Part shown: in pieces, positions 14,984-24,301 of the stretch
How the letters are laid out: each line of letters begins with the position of its first letter
Position numbering within the stretch: the first letter of the stretch is position 1
Assembly: GCF_900156505.1 (NCBI RefSeq)
Contig: NZ_FTPR01000001.1
Coordinates: 806,001 to 870,000 of the forward strand
From: Yoonia rosea
GTDB taxonomy: Bacteria > Pseudomonadota > Alphaproteobacteria > Rhodobacterales > Rhodobacteraceae
DNA: 64,000 nucleotides
Reading direction: 5' to 3'
Notes under the pieces: model-generated
Seen by the model: only the letters and a program-made list of their open reading frames with translations
The model's database searches: none
What the model was told of the DNA's origin: nothing
Program-made: the position numbers and the translations under genes

Positions 14984-16762
14984 ATGCATTTGACCCGTCC
15001 TCGCATCTTTGGCCTGATTGCTGTGATCGCCACACTTCTGGTGCTTGCGGGAACGGTGTCATTTCCCGCGCTTGAGCGGCATTATATGCGCCAACAAGCC
15101 GAGAAAGACGCCGTGCCGCTGAAACTGGCGGTCGAGGGCCTGCGTGCCGCTGTTGACAGATATGCCCCCCTGCCCGCGTTGATCGCAGAACGCAGCACCT
15201 TGATTGACCTGCTCAATAACCCCGATGACGCCGCACTTGTGGCGGCCGTGAACGAGGATCTGCGCCAAACCGCAGCTACGGTGCGGGCAAGCGATGTCTA
15301 TCTGATGGATATCTCGGGCCTGACCATCGCCGCGGCAAGCTATCGCGAACCGGGCAGCTTTCTGGGGCGCAACTTCAATTACCAGACCTATTTCACCCAA
15401 GCGCTCAACGGGGCTTTGTCCAGTTTTTCGGTCTACGGCACGACCACAGGCGAGCGCGGCTATTTCTATGCGGCCCCTGTCGAAGATGGCGAACGGATCG
15501 TCGGGGTTCTGGCGGTCAAATTCAACGTTTCGGCCTTTGAGAGCATTTGGCGCGGGGCCAACAGCGAATTCATGGTCGCGGACCGCAATGACTTTGTTTT
15601 CATGTCCTCACGCCCTGACTGGCATTTCCGCGCGATGCGCCCGCTGAGTGACGCCACCTTGCGGCTGATTGCACAGAACCTGCAGTACCCGATTGACCGG
15701 ATCGAGCTTTTGCCGATCACAGTGCGGCCGCTCGATGCGGATGCGCGGTTGGTCACGATCGAAGGTGAGACGCGCGAAACCTATATTCTGACCGCGCAGC
15801 GCCTTGCTGATCTCGACTGGACGATGTCGTCACTCTCGCCGCTTGGCCCCGCGACGCTGAGCGCTTTGCGGTCAATGTTGATTGCTGGCCTCACGGGTCT
15901 TTTGCTCCTTGGCGCGCTGCTTGCCTATCTCCTCAAGCAAGCGCGCCAGACCGAGGCCCTTGCCCGAGAGAAAGAGGCGAAACGCTTGCTGGAAGCCGCG
16001 GTCGCTGAACGCACCACCGATCTTGAAACCGCATTGGGTGATTTGCGCCAGACCCAGACCGATCTTATTCAGGCGGGCAAGCTTTCGGCGCTGGGGCAAA
16101 TGTCGGCTGCACTCAGCCATGAATTCAACCAGCCTCTGGCGGCGGTGAAGTCTTATGCCGACAACGCGGGCGCATTCCTTGATCGTGGTCGGGTGGCCGA
16201 GGCAAAAGACAATATCACCCGCATCTCAAAAATGGCGGACCGGATGGCCACGATCTCGGCGCATTTGCGCAATTTTGCCCGCCGTCCCCAGCAAGCCACT
16301 GGTCCCTTGTTGCTCAATGCCGTTGTGCAGGATGCGCTGGCAGTGATTGACATGCGGCTGACGTCAGAGGGCGGCGAAATCGCCTATACGCCACCAAAAT
16401 CAGAAATCTGGGTCACGGGCGGGCACGTGCGCCTACAGCAAGTCATCGTCAATCTGATCAACAACGCGCTTGACGCGATGGCAGATCAACCCGAACGGAT
16501 TGTCGACTTGCGCATCGAGAACACGCGCCTGCAGGTCCGCGACACGGGTCCCGGTATTGAGCATGATGCGATTGCCAATATATTTGATCCTTTCTTTACC
16601 ACCAAAGCACCCGGCAAGGGGCTTGGGCTGGGGCTGTCGATCTCTTTTAATATCGTGAGCGATTTTGGCGGCACGCTCAGTGCTGCGAACCATCCTGACG
16701 GGGGCGCGGTCTTTACGGTCACATTGCAACCGGCAACACCTATGGAAGTGGCCGCGCAATGA
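14984..16762 (+). CDS. dctB: DctB-type sensor histidine kinase
   Basis: The protein has 592 residues. A membrane segment lies at about 8-27, a periplasmic sensing domain (~30-295, PAS/Cache-like, including FLGRNFNYQTYFTQAL and GYFYAAPV) follows, a second membrane segment lies at ~298-318, and a coiled region leads to the kinase core. The phosphoacceptor is His379 in ALSHEFNQPLAAV; the ATPase domain shows VNLINNALDAM, DTGPGIEHD, FDPFFTTK and GLGLGLSISFNIV. The architecture and the FNQPLAA box are those of DctB kinases. Start alternatives are TTG at 14948 and ATG at 14984; the ATG puts the membrane helix at the N-terminus. Its stop overlaps the response regulator start (ATGA). It probably senses a carboxylate and controls the adjacent TRAP transporter. 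Confidence 0.85.
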   Translation: MHLTRPRIFGLIAVIATLLVLAGTVSFPALERHYMRQQAEKDAVPLKLAVEGLRAAVDRYAPLPALIAERSTLIDLLNNPDDAALVAAVNEDLRQTAATVRASDVYLMDISGLTIAAASYREPGSFLGRNFNYQTYFTQALNGALSSFSVYGTTTGERGYFYAAPVEDGERIVGVLAVKFNVSAFESIWRGANSEFMVADRNDFVFMSSRPDWHFRAMRPLSDATLRLIAQNLQYPIDRIELLPITVRPLDADARLVTIEGETRETYILTAQRLADLDWTMSSLSPLGPATLSALRSMLIAGLTGLLLLGALLAYLLKQARQTEALAREKEAKRLLEAAVAERTTDLETALGDLRQTQTDLIQAGKLSALGQMSAALSHEFNQPLAAVKSYADNAGAFLDRGRVAEAKDNITRISKMADRMATISAHLRNFARRPQQATGPLLLNAVVQDALAVIDMRLTSEGGEIAYTPPKSEIWVTGGHVRLQQVIVNLINNALDAMADQPERIVDLRIENTRLQVRDTGPGIEHDAIANIFDPFFTTKAPGKGLGLGLSISFNIVSDFGGTLSAANHPDGGAVFTVTLQPATPMEVAAQ

Positions 16763-18096
16763 AACAGACCGTGATCTTTGTCGATGACGAGGAAGAGTTG
16801 CGCCACGCGACCAGCCAGACGCTGATGCTGGCCGATATTCCTGCGGTGGTTCTTGATAAGGCGGAACTGGCGCTGGCACAGATCAGCCGTGGCTTTGAAG
16901 GGGTCCTGGTGACGGATATCCGCATGCCGGATCACGATGGTCTTTGGCTGATGCGCAAGGTGCTTGAGCTTGATCCCGAGTTTCCGGTGATCCTGATCAC
17001 GGGGCATGGCGATGTGAACCTTGCGGTGCAATCCATGCGCGAGGGGGCCTATGATTTCATCGAGAAGCCCTTCGCGCCTTCGCGGCTGGTGTCAACGATC
17101 CACCGCGCGCTGGAAAAACGGCGGCTGACCATCGAGAACCGCGCGCTCAAACGCGAGGTTGGCGGGCGGGACAAGCTTGAGGCGCGATTGATCGGGCGCT
17201 CGGATGCAATGGTGGCTTTGCGCAAACAGATCCGCACAATTGCCGCCACAGACGCCGATGTGCTGATCACAGGTGCGACCGGTGTCGGCAAAGACATGAC
17301 CGCCCATGCGTTACATGATCTGTCTGCCCGTGGCCCCCACCCTTTTGTCCATATCAACTGCGCTGCCCTGCCCGTCGATCTGGTGGAAAGCGAACTATTC
17401 GGGCACGAGGCCGGAGCCTTTCCGGGTGCGATGCGGGCCCGCTTCGGGAAATTCGAATTTGCCCGCAAGGGCACGGTATTTCTCGATGAGATCGACAGCC
17501 TGCCCGTCAGCGTACAGGCGAAACTGCTTCATGCCATTCAGGCGCGACAAATCACGCGATTGGGGGCGAATGATCCGGTTGATCTTGATATCCGCATCGT
17601 TGCTGCCGCAAAAACAGATTTGTCAGAGGCTGTTGCTGCAGGCCAATTCCGCGCGGACCTGCTTTACCGGCTGAACGTCGTGACGCTGCATGTGCCAACG
17701 CTGGATCAGCGGCGTGACGATATCCCGTCACTCTTTCTTAATCTCGCGGCCCAAGCTGCGGCGCGCTACTCAAAACCAGCCCCCGATGTGCCTGCGGATG
17801 TTCTGGCACGCATGGCCACGCAAAACTGGCCGGGCAATGTGCGCGAGCTGCGCAATGCGGCGGATCGCTTTGTGCTGGGACTTGATCCGACAGTGACAAC
17901 CGCGACAGAAACCGAAACGCAATCGCTCGCCCAAAAGATGGCCGACCACGAGCGCGCGCTGATTATGGCAACCCTGACCGCGCAAGGCGGCAGCCTCAAA
18001 CAGACCTATGAGGCGTTGGGGCTGTCGCGCAAAGCCCTCTACGAGAAGATGCAGAAATATGGACTGTCCAAGGCCGACGCAGACCAAAGCGGCTGA
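16759..18096 (+). CDS. dctD: DctD-type AAA+ response regulator with atypical GAFPGA loop
   Basis: The protein has 445 residues: receiver (~1-120, phosphoacceptor Asp53 in VTDIRMPDHDG, Lys103 in IEKPF), AAA+ domain (~140-375) and a Fis-type helix-turn-helix at the end (GSLKQTYEALGLSRKALYEK). Walker A is GATGVGKD at 172-179 and Walker B VFLDEID at 240-246. The sigma-54 contact loop reads GAFPGA (219-224) where GAFTGA is expected. Partner is the kinase encoded just upstream; the likely target is the TAXI-TRAP transporter starting at 18316. I found no GG-N10-GC sigma-54 promoter element in the 219 bp before that gene, so it may work with a different sigma factor or control a distant promoter. Confidence 0.85.
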   Translation: MKQTVIFVDDEEELRHATSQTLMLADIPAVVLDKAELALAQISRGFEGVLVTDIRMPDHDGLWLMRKVLELDPEFPVILITGHGDVNLAVQSMREGAYDFIEKPFAPSRLVSTIHRALEKRRLTIENRALKREVGGRDKLEARLIGRSDAMVALRKQIRTIAATDADVLITGATGVGKDMTAHALHDLSARGPHPFVHINCAALPVDLVESELFGHEAGAFPGAMRARFGKFEFARKGTVFLDEIDSLPVSVQAKLLHAIQARQITRLGANDPVDLDIRIVAAAKTDLSEAVAAGQFRADLLYRLNVVTLHVPTLDQRRDDIPSLFLNLAAQAAARYSKPAPDVPADVLARMATQNWPGNVRELRNAADRFVLGLDPTVTTATETETQSLAQKMADHERALIMATLTAQGGSLKQTYEALGLSRKALYEKMQKYGLSKADADQSG

Positions 18097-18315
18097 AATG
18101 CACCCGTTTCGACACATGTCTGACCCCGTTTGTCCCCTTTGCGACCCATCGTCCTGTATAAGTGTTAACTGTTATCGCAAACAGTGCGGCTGAAACCTTG
18201 TGCTTGCAGTCAAACAAAGTGGAAGTGCCCGCCATGCGATCTACTTGCACCTCGCGTGCTTGTGATCACGCCCTGATCTTGGAGAGATCAGGATCAACTA
18301 GTGGAGGAAGACCTT
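18097..18315. promoter_or_regulatory. Leader/promoter region of the TRAP operon with 5' stem-loop
   Basis: A 219-bp non-coding region. CCTGATCT at 18272-18279 pairs perfectly with AGATCAGG at 18285-18292; the loop is TGGAG, which itself resembles a Shine-Dalgarno sequence. The actual ribosome binding site GGAGG follows at 18303-18307. An ACTGTT/AACAGT inverted repeat lies at 18168-18185 and could be a regulator site. No sigma-54-type element is evident on the sense strand. Confidence 0.5.
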
Positions 18316-19302
18316 ATGAAATTTGCAGCGCTTATCGCGACAACTGCTTTGACAGCAACAACAGCTTTTGCCGCCGGTCACGAGGACCGTACAGGCTGGC
18401 CAGAGAGCTTTACCGTTGGGACAGCATCCCAGGGCGGCACCTATTTTGCTTATGGTTCCGGCTGGGCCAACCTGGTGGCCGAAGAGCTGGGCCTGACAGG
18501 CGGCGGCGAAGTAACCGGTGGCCCAATGCAGAACATGGCGCTTGTGCACACTGGTGACGCGCAGTTCGGCATGACAACAATGGGTCCAGCGGCTGAATCC
18601 ATCGCCGGTACCAACCCGATTGCACCAGGTCTGCAAATGACCAACGCCTGTGCGATGTTCCCGATGTACCAGACACCGTTCTCGGTGACGACACTTGCCT
18701 CTTCCGGCATCACATCGATCGCGGATATCCCTGATGGCGCACGTATCGGTTTTGGCCCTGCTGGTTCAACATCCGACACATACTTCCCGCTTATGATGGA
18801 AGAGCTGGGTGTAAACTTCGAGCGCCGCAACGGCGGTTGGGGCGACCTTGGTGGCCAGTTGCAGGATGGTCTGCTGGACGTGATCGCCTTCGCAGCCGGT
18901 GTGCCTGTGCCTGCTGTTTCCCAGCTGGAAGTGCAAACTGACGTGAACATCATCGAGTTCACCGAAGAAGAGCAAGCAGCAATCATGGCGGCCTTCCCGG
19001 TCTCTGAATTTGACATCGCAGCTGACACATACACAACACTGGAAGCACCGGCGCGTTCGGTTTCCATGTGGAACTTTGCAATTGCAAACTGTGACCTGCC
19101 AGCATCCTTCGTCAAAGCCGCTGTGGATGTCGTCATGTCCGACAACGAGCGTATGGTGAACATCCACCGTGCCGCCCGTTCCACACTGCCAGAGAACTGG
19201 ACAAAGAACGCAGGCGTTCTGCCTTGGCACCCAGGTGCAGCCGAGTGGTTCATTGAGAACGCTGGCGCTGACATCCCTGCCGACCAGATCTTCGGTAACT
19301 AA
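18316..19302 (+). CDS. TAXI-family TRAP transporter periplasmic binding protein
   Basis: The protein has 328 residues. A Sec signal peptide (MKFAALIATTALTATTAFA, cut before AGHED) is followed by FTVGTASQGGTYFAYGSGWA, the ligand-site start of TAXI proteins, then MALVHTGDAQFGMTTMG and ARIGFGPAGSTSDTYFP. It should deliver a carboxylate or glutamate-like solute in the periplasm to the fused permease encoded next. The frame opens at a GTG at 18301, but the ATG at 18316 has GGAGG eight bases upstream and begins the signal peptide. The gene follows a DctB/DctD-type system. The substrate is unknown. Confidence 0.9.
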   Translation: MKFAALIATTALTATTAFAAGHEDRTGWPESFTVGTASQGGTYFAYGSGWANLVAEELGLTGGGEVTGGPMQNMALVHTGDAQFGMTTMGPAAESIAGTNPIAPGLQMTNACAMFPMYQTPFSVTTLASSGITSIADIPDGARIGFGPAGSTSDTYFPLMMEELGVNFERRNGGWGDLGGQLQDGLLDVIAFAAGVPVPAVSQLEVQTDVNIIEFTEEEQAAIMAAFPVSEFDIAADTYTTLEAPARSVSMWNFAIANCDLPASFVKAAVDVVMSDNERMVNIHRAARSTLPENWTKNAGVLPWHPGAAEWFIENAGADIPADQIFGN

Positions 19303-19313
19303 ACCCTGATCTC

Positions 19314-19341
19314 CCGAGGTCGCTGTTTCAGGCGACCTCGG
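19314..19341 (+). terminator. Intercistronic stem-loop after the TAXI binding-protein gene
   Basis: CCGAGGTCGC at 19314-19323 pairs perfectly with GCGACCTCGG at 19332-19341 around an eight-base loop. There is no U-tract, and the permease gene starts 80 bp later, so it is more likely an mRNA-stabilising or attenuating hairpin than a full terminator. It would give more binding protein than permease. Confidence 0.7.
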
Positions 19342-19420
19342 ACCTCTTGATAACTCAGACAGTATTGATGCAAGCTAAATGTCCCATGAGGGCATTCTCC
19401 ACGCATGCGAGGACCACACC

Positions 19421-21640
19421 ATGACAACCGATAAAACACTGGACGATCAAACCGAAGGCCCCGTTCTGGCCGAAGGCGTTGACGAAGAACCGGTTGAGCA
19501 TAACCGGCGGATCTTTACCGGCCGGACATATCTGGTCATCGCCGGGATGTCGGCGTTTTACGCGCTGTTTCATATGGCCGCTCTGAATGGTTGGTCAATC
19601 AGCGGCTGGACCGGAATCAATATACCCTTCCTTCCTGTTTTCCCGATGGAGACGTGGAACTTTCGCATCGTCCACGTGGCCGGTGCGCTGATCCTTGGCT
19701 TCACGCTCTATTCCGCGCGCGCCTTTCCTGATGAGGACGCCGATACACATAGCCCACTGGATTATCTGGCTTATGTGGCTCTGCTTCCTGCCCTTTACGC
19801 CTGTTGGACCGCCCTTGGGTTCGCCGCGGACATTCAGGGTGGTGTCATGTGGAATGGCATGGACGAAGGGATCCGCAACGCGGAAATCTATCACTATGGC
19901 TATCCACTGATAGCGGCGACAATCGCAGGGATCGTCCTAGGCTGGCTGCGTCCCCGCGTCCGCGGGACAATTGCCCCTGCCGATCTGCTGCTAAGCGTCT
20001 GCGGCATCGCGGTTGCGATGTATCTGATCACGATCTTCGGCACATTGATGCGCAATGCGACCGGGACGCCCTTTGCGCCCATCGGTATGAGCATCGCCGC
20101 GGTTGCCGGCACTGCCCTGATTATGGAACTGACCCGCCGTGTGGCCGGCATGGCGCTGATCGTCATCGCGGGCATCTTTCTGGTCTACGTTTTTGTGGGT
20201 GACCTGCTGCCGGGCTTCCTGAACGCCCCCGATATCACGTGGCAGCGGTTCTTTAGCCAAGTCTATACCGATGCCGGTATTCTTGGGCCAACGACGGCTG
20301 TGTCCTCGACCTATATCATTCTGTTCATCATCTTTGCCGCTTTCCTGCAGGCGTCCAAAGTCGGCGACTATTTTGTGAACTTCGCTTTTGCGATGGCTGG
20401 CCGCGCACGCGGCGGCCCTGCGAAAGTGGCGATCTTTGCCTCCGGCCTGATGGGGATGATCAACGGCACCTCGGCGGGGAACGTTGTGGCGACAGGGTCG
20501 CTTACGATCCCGCTGATGAAAAAGGTGGGTTACAAACCAACAACGGCAGGCGCTGTTGAGGCGGCCGCTTCAACCGGTGGTCAGATCATGCCGCCGATCA
20601 TGGGTGCCGGTGCCTTCATCATGGCCGAGATAACGGGTATTCCCTATACCGACATCGCTATTGCCGCGATCATTCCTGCAATCCTCTACTTTGTGTCGAT
20701 CTACTTCATGGTCGATTTCGAGGCTGCCAAACTGGGCATGCGCGGGATGCGCGAAGATGAACTGCCGAAACTGAAGGACATGGTCCGCCGCGTCTTTTTG
20801 TTCCTGCCGATCATCATTCTGATTGCCGCACTCTTCATGGGCTATTCGGTCATCCGTGCGGGCACGCTCGCCACGGCATCGGCCGCGGTGGTCAGCTGGT
20901 TCACACCGTACCGGATGGGCCTGCGGTCGGTTACCAAAGCGTTTGAGCTTGCCGGTATCATGTCGATCCAGATCATCGCGGTCTGTGCTTGTGCCGGTAT
21001 CATCGTGGGTGTCATCTCGCTCACCGGTGTTGGCGCGCGCTTCTCGTCCGTGCTGCTGAACATTGCCGAAGCCAACCAGCTGCTGGCCCTGTTCTTTGCC
21101 ATGTGTATCGCGATCTTGCTGGGCATGGGCATGCCAACAACGGCGGCCTACGCTGTGGCGGCATCCGTGGTGGCACCGGGCCTTGTGCAACTGGGTATCC
21201 CGTTGCTGACGGCGCACTTCTTTGTGTTCTACTTCGCTGTTGTCTCTGCCATCACGCCACCTGTGGCCTTGGCCAGTTATGCGGCGGCGGGTATTTCGGG
21301 GGCGAACCCGATGGCCACGTCCGTCGCATCGTTCAAGATCGGCATCTCGGCCTTCATCGTGCCCTTCATGTTCTTCTATAACGGTGCGATCCTGATGGAT
21401 GGGACATGGCTTGAGGTGATCCGTGCCGGCATAACAGCGGTATTCGGGGTCTTCCTGCTGTCCTCGGGTGTGCAAGGCTGGTGGGTTGGCAATCGCGCCG
21501 CACTGCCGATCCGGATTGGCCTGATGATTGTCGCACTTTGCATGATTGCAGGGGGCTGGCTGACAGACCTGATCGGGATAGGCGGCGCCGTTGCCCTGTA
21601 TCTGATGGCCAAGCTGTCGCAGCCCAAAGTCACGGCATAG
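19421..21640 (+). CDS. TRAP transporter permease, fused small and large (4TM/12TM) subunits
   Basis: The protein has 739 residues and many hydrophobic segments. An N-terminal DctQ-like four-helix part and a DctM-like part are fused in one chain, as is usual for TAXI systems. Conserved DctM-type blocks are FASGLMGMINGTSAGNVVATGS, here split by family as GTSAGNV and TGGQIMPPIMGAGAF, plus a C-terminal GMGMPTTAAYAV and SAITPPVALASYAAAG. It moves the solute across the inner membrane using a sodium or proton gradient. An ATG at 19379 is possible, but the ATG at 19421 has GAGGA at good spacing. It is followed by a clear terminator. Confidence 0.9.
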   Translation: MTTDKTLDDQTEGPVLAEGVDEEPVEHNRRIFTGRTYLVIAGMSAFYALFHMAALNGWSISGWTGINIPFLPVFPMETWNFRIVHVAGALILGFTLYSARAFPDEDADTHSPLDYLAYVALLPALYACWTALGFAADIQGGVMWNGMDEGIRNAEIYHYGYPLIAATIAGIVLGWLRPRVRGTIAPADLLLSVCGIAVAMYLITIFGTLMRNATGTPFAPIGMSIAAVAGTALIMELTRRVAGMALIVIAGIFLVYVFVGDLLPGFLNAPDITWQRFFSQVYTDAGILGPTTAVSSTYIILFIIFAAFLQASKVGDYFVNFAFAMAGRARGGPAKVAIFASGLMGMINGTSAGNVVATGSLTIPLMKKVGYKPTTAGAVEAAASTGGQIMPPIMGAGAFIMAEITGIPYTDIAIAAIIPAILYFVSIYFMVDFEAAKLGMRGMREDELPKLKDMVRRVFLFLPIIILIAALFMGYSVIRAGTLATASAAVVSWFTPYRMGLRSVTKAFELAGIMSIQIIAVCACAGIIVGVISLTGVGARFSSVLLNIAEANQLLALFFAMCIAILLGMGMPTTAAYAVAASVVAPGLVQLGIPLLTAHFFVFYFAVVSAITPPVALASYAAAGISGANPMATSVASFKIGISAFIVPFMFFYNGAILMDGTWLEVIRAGITAVFGVFLLSSGVQGWWVGNRAALPIRIGLMIVALCMIAGGWLTDLIGIGGAVALYLMAKLSQPKVTA

Positions 21641-21913
21641 GCTAACAGAACCTTTGAATAGGAAAGGGAGCGGCGCAAAAGCCTCGCTCCCTTTTATATT
21701 TTGGATCAGACCTTTAATCATGTTTTTGGCGGCCTACGTGGTCGACAAATCGTACGAAAGGGCAAGCATGAACGGGAATGTCCCATGTCCAACAGCATAC
21801 GCGGCGCGGCAATCACAGCGATCCGCGTGGACAATCGCTATTACACTTGTGGGCCAAATAGGATATTCGCCGCGCACTGCATATAAAACTGACCAATTAC
21901 CTGGAAGTCTGCT
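21641..21913. other. Intergenic region between TRAP permease and antiporter genes
   Basis: A 273-bp gap. It contains the terminator at 21663-21704, then about 200 bp with no open frame that looks coding. A short frame from 21654 to 21917 is judged a chance frame because it begins inside the terminator. Confidence 0.6.
21663..21704 (+). terminator. Rho-independent terminator of the TRAP operon
   Basis: AAAGGGAGCG at 21663-21672 pairs with CGCTCCCTTT at 21685-21694, followed by a T-rich run (TTATATTTT). It lies 23 bases after the permease stop. Confidence 0.85.
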
Positions 21914-22882
21914 TTGATTGAACTCAGCACCTATGAGCTTTTTGTCCTTGCCGCTGGCGCCATGGCCTTCGGCATCTATCTCTTGATCAAAGGTGGTGAC
22001 TGGACGGTCGATGCCGCCGTCTTTGTCGCCGAGCGCACGGGGCTGTCGCCGCTTTTTATCGGGGCGACCATCATCTCTTTCGGCACGTCGGTGCCGGAAC
22101 TTTTCACCTCGGTCACCGCGAACCTTCAGGGTTACCCCGGCATTGCATTGGGCAATGTCCTTGGGTCGAATGTTGCGAATATCCTCTTGGTTCTGGGCGC
22201 CACGGCTTTCGTGTTTCAGGTGACGGCGCGCCCCAAAGACCTGATCAAAGACCTTTGCATGATGCTTTTGGCCACGGGCATTATGGCCTTTGGTATGTTG
22301 ACCGGCGGATTCAACCAGATCCTTGGTCTGGTCATGTTCGCCATTCTCGCATCCTTCGTGTTCTACCAGTACAAAACGGACAGCATCCCGCTCGAAGAAG
22401 ACGACGATGACGACGACACCCCCAGCATCACCACGATGAAAGGCGCGATTGTCATTCTTCTGGCAGGTCTTGCAGCACTGGGTGTCGGCTCGGAATTGCT
22501 GGTGAAAGGGGCCGTGCAAACCGGTTCGGCTATCGGTGTTCCAGAAGCGATTATCGGCCTGACTGTTGTTGCTTTCGGCACCTCCCTGCCTGAGCTTTCG
22601 ACCTGTATCGCCGCCGCGCGCAAGCAATCCGTGGGCCTCATCCTTGGCAATATTATCGGCTCCAACACCTTTAACATCCTGTCAATCATCGGCCTGACCG
22701 CCGTCATCGCGCCATTAGACGTCGACCCGGTCCTGCTTGGCGCGGATCTCTGGATCACAGTGGGTGTGGCGGTTCTCTTCACGCTGTGGATGCTTACCGT
22801 CGGCCGTTTGAACCGGACCGCCGGTATTATCATGATGGCCGCCTATGTGATCTTTGTCGCGGCACAATATCTGACGCCATAA
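21914..22882 (+). CDS. Calcium/sodium antiporter, CaCA family (YrbG type)
   Basis: The protein has 322 residues in about ten membrane helices. The two alpha repeats are plain: FIGATIISFGTSVPELFTSV with GNVLGSNVANILLVLG in the first half, and IIGLTVVAFGTSLPELSTCI with GNIIGSNTFNILSIIG in the second. Between them is an acidic cytoplasmic loop (EEDDDDDDTPS), which could bind calcium. It should export Ca2+ in exchange for sodium or protons. The start is TTG at 21914, supported by GGAAG six bases upstream; no in-frame ATG exists before the first helix. A 6-phosphogluconate dehydrogenase gene follows after 18 bp. Confidence 0.9.
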   Translation: MIELSTYELFVLAAGAMAFGIYLLIKGGDWTVDAAVFVAERTGLSPLFIGATIISFGTSVPELFTSVTANLQGYPGIALGNVLGSNVANILLVLGATAFVFQVTARPKDLIKDLCMMLLATGIMAFGMLTGGFNQILGLVMFAILASFVFYQYKTDSIPLEEDDDDDDTPSITTMKGAIVILLAGLAALGVGSELLVKGAVQTGSAIGVPEAIIGLTVVAFGTSLPELSTCIAAARKQSVGLILGNIIGSNTFNILSIIGLTAVIAPLDVDPVLLGADLWITVGVAVLFTLWMLTVGRLNRTAGIIMMAAYVIFVAAQYLTP

Positions 22883-22900
22883 CCAAGAAGGCCCCATATC

Positions 22901-24301
22901 ATGAGCAACGCAGAAATCGGTCTGATCGGCCTTGGCACCATGGGTGCGGCCCTCGCACTCAACATCGCTGACAAGGGGTTTGATATCGCCGTCTGGAACC
23001 GGACGACCGAAACCACCCGTGAATTTCACAAGAGCGCCGGCGATCTGTCAGACCGCATCACGCCGACCGAAACGCTTGAGGATCTCGTGCGCGCGCTCAA
23101 ATCACCACGCGCGATTATTCTGATGGTGCCTGCCGGTGCACCGGTCGATGACCAGATCAAGGCGCTGCGGCCCCTGCTTGATGACAACGATATGATCATC
23201 GACGCTGGCAACGCGAATTTCCACGATACCAACCGCAGGATGCAGGACGCGGGCGAGCTGCCGTTCCTTGGCATCGGGGTGTCAGGCGGCGAGGAAGGGG
23301 CGCGTTTCGGTCCTTCCATCATGGGCGGCGGCAAGCGGGAACATTGGGACCGCGTCGCACATATCCTGGAAGCGATTTCTGCCAAACATAAGGGCACGCC
23401 CTGTGCCACATGGATGGGCGAAGCCGGTGCCGGACATTTCGTCAAAGCCGTTCACAACGGGATCGAATACGCCGACATGCAGATGATTGCCGAGGTTTAC
23501 GGCATCATGCGTGACGGGCTGGGCATGGATAACGCAGCCATCGCAGAGACATTCGCCAAATGGGACGACGGCCCACTGCGCAGTTATCTGATAGAGATTT
23601 CCGGCAAAGTCGCCGCTGCGGTGGACCCCGAAACAGGCAAACCCATGCTGGATGTGATCGTCGATGCGGCGGGCCAAAAGGGCACCGGCCGCTGGACCGC
23701 GATCGAGGCCCAGCATCTCGCGGCCGCAATCCCCGCAATTGAGGCGGCCGTTGTGGCGCGGAACCTGTCCTCTCAACGCGAAGAACGCGCGGCTGGCGAG
23801 GCGCTTTTTGGTGCGGCTCCGCACCATATTGCCCATGATGTGCTATCCTTGGACGCGCTGGAAGAGGCGCTGATTGCGGGCAAGATCCTGTGCTATGCGC
23901 AGGGGTTCGGCATGATCGAGAAGGCATCAGACACATATGGCTGGGCACTCCCCCTGCCCGCAATTGCCGAAGTCTGGCGCGAGGGCTGCATCATCCGCTC
24001 TGATATGCTGGATGATATGGCGACTGCGCTGCGCGAAAACCCTGAACGCAATCTGATGATGGCCTCCGGTTTCGCAGACCGGCTCAAGCACACGCACAAC
24101 GCGCTGCGCAATGTGGTGGCACAAGCGGCGCTGCACGGGCTGGCCGTTCCTGCGCTGTCATCGGGTCTGGCGTATTTTGATGCCATGCGCACCGCACGCG
24201 GCACGGCAAACATGATCCAGGGCCAGCGTGACTTTTTTGGCGCCCACGGCTTTGCACGTGTCGACGGCGGTGAAGGACACCACGGCCCTTGGGGAAACTA
24301 A
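22901..24301 (+). CDS. gnd: 6-phosphogluconate dehydrogenase, decarboxylating
   Basis: The protein has 466 residues, the long-chain length. NADP-binding motif IGLIGLGTMGAALALNIADK at the start, then ILMVPAGAPVDDQI, the signature region GIGVSGGEEGARFGPSIM, and catalytic-site HFVKAVHNGIEYADMQ with Lys and Asn. The C-terminal helices include GTGRWTAIEAQHLA. It oxidises 6-phosphogluconate to ribulose 5-phosphate in the cytoplasm. Its stop TAA (24299-24301) overlaps that of the convergent phoB gene by two bases. Confidence 0.95.
   Translation: MSNAEIGLIGLGTMGAALALNIADKGFDIAVWNRTTETTREFHKSAGDLSDRITPTETLEDLVRALKSPRAIILMVPAGAPVDDQIKALRPLLDDNDMIIDAGNANFHDTNRRMQDAGELPFLGIGVSGGEEGARFGPSIMGGGKREHWDRVAHILEAISAKHKGTPCATWMGEAGAGHFVKAVHNGIEYADMQMIAEVYGIMRDGLGMDNAAIAETFAKWDDGPLRSYLIEISGKVAAAVDPETGKPMLDVIVDAAGQKGTGRWTAIEAQHLAAAIPAIEAAVVARNLSSQREERAAGEALFGAAPHHIAHDVLSLDALEEALIAGKILCYAQGFGMIEKASDTYGWALPLPAIAEVWREGCIIRSDMLDDMATALRENPERNLMMASGFADRLKHTHNALRNVVAQAALHGLAVPALSSGLAYFDAMRTARGTANMIQGQRDFFGAHGFARVDGGEGHHGPWGN

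Noticed and set aside
18168..18185. ACTGTT/AACAGT inverted repeat in the TRAP leader as a DctD binding site
   Set aside because: It is only six bases per arm with no second copy, so it is too weak to claim as an enhancer site.
20570..21721. Long open frame (383 codons) on the minus strand opposite the TRAP permease gene
   Set aside because: It lies entirely against a well-supported permease gene, is rich in His, Arg, Asp and Gln as expected of an antisense frame in GC-rich DNA, and has no recognisable domain.
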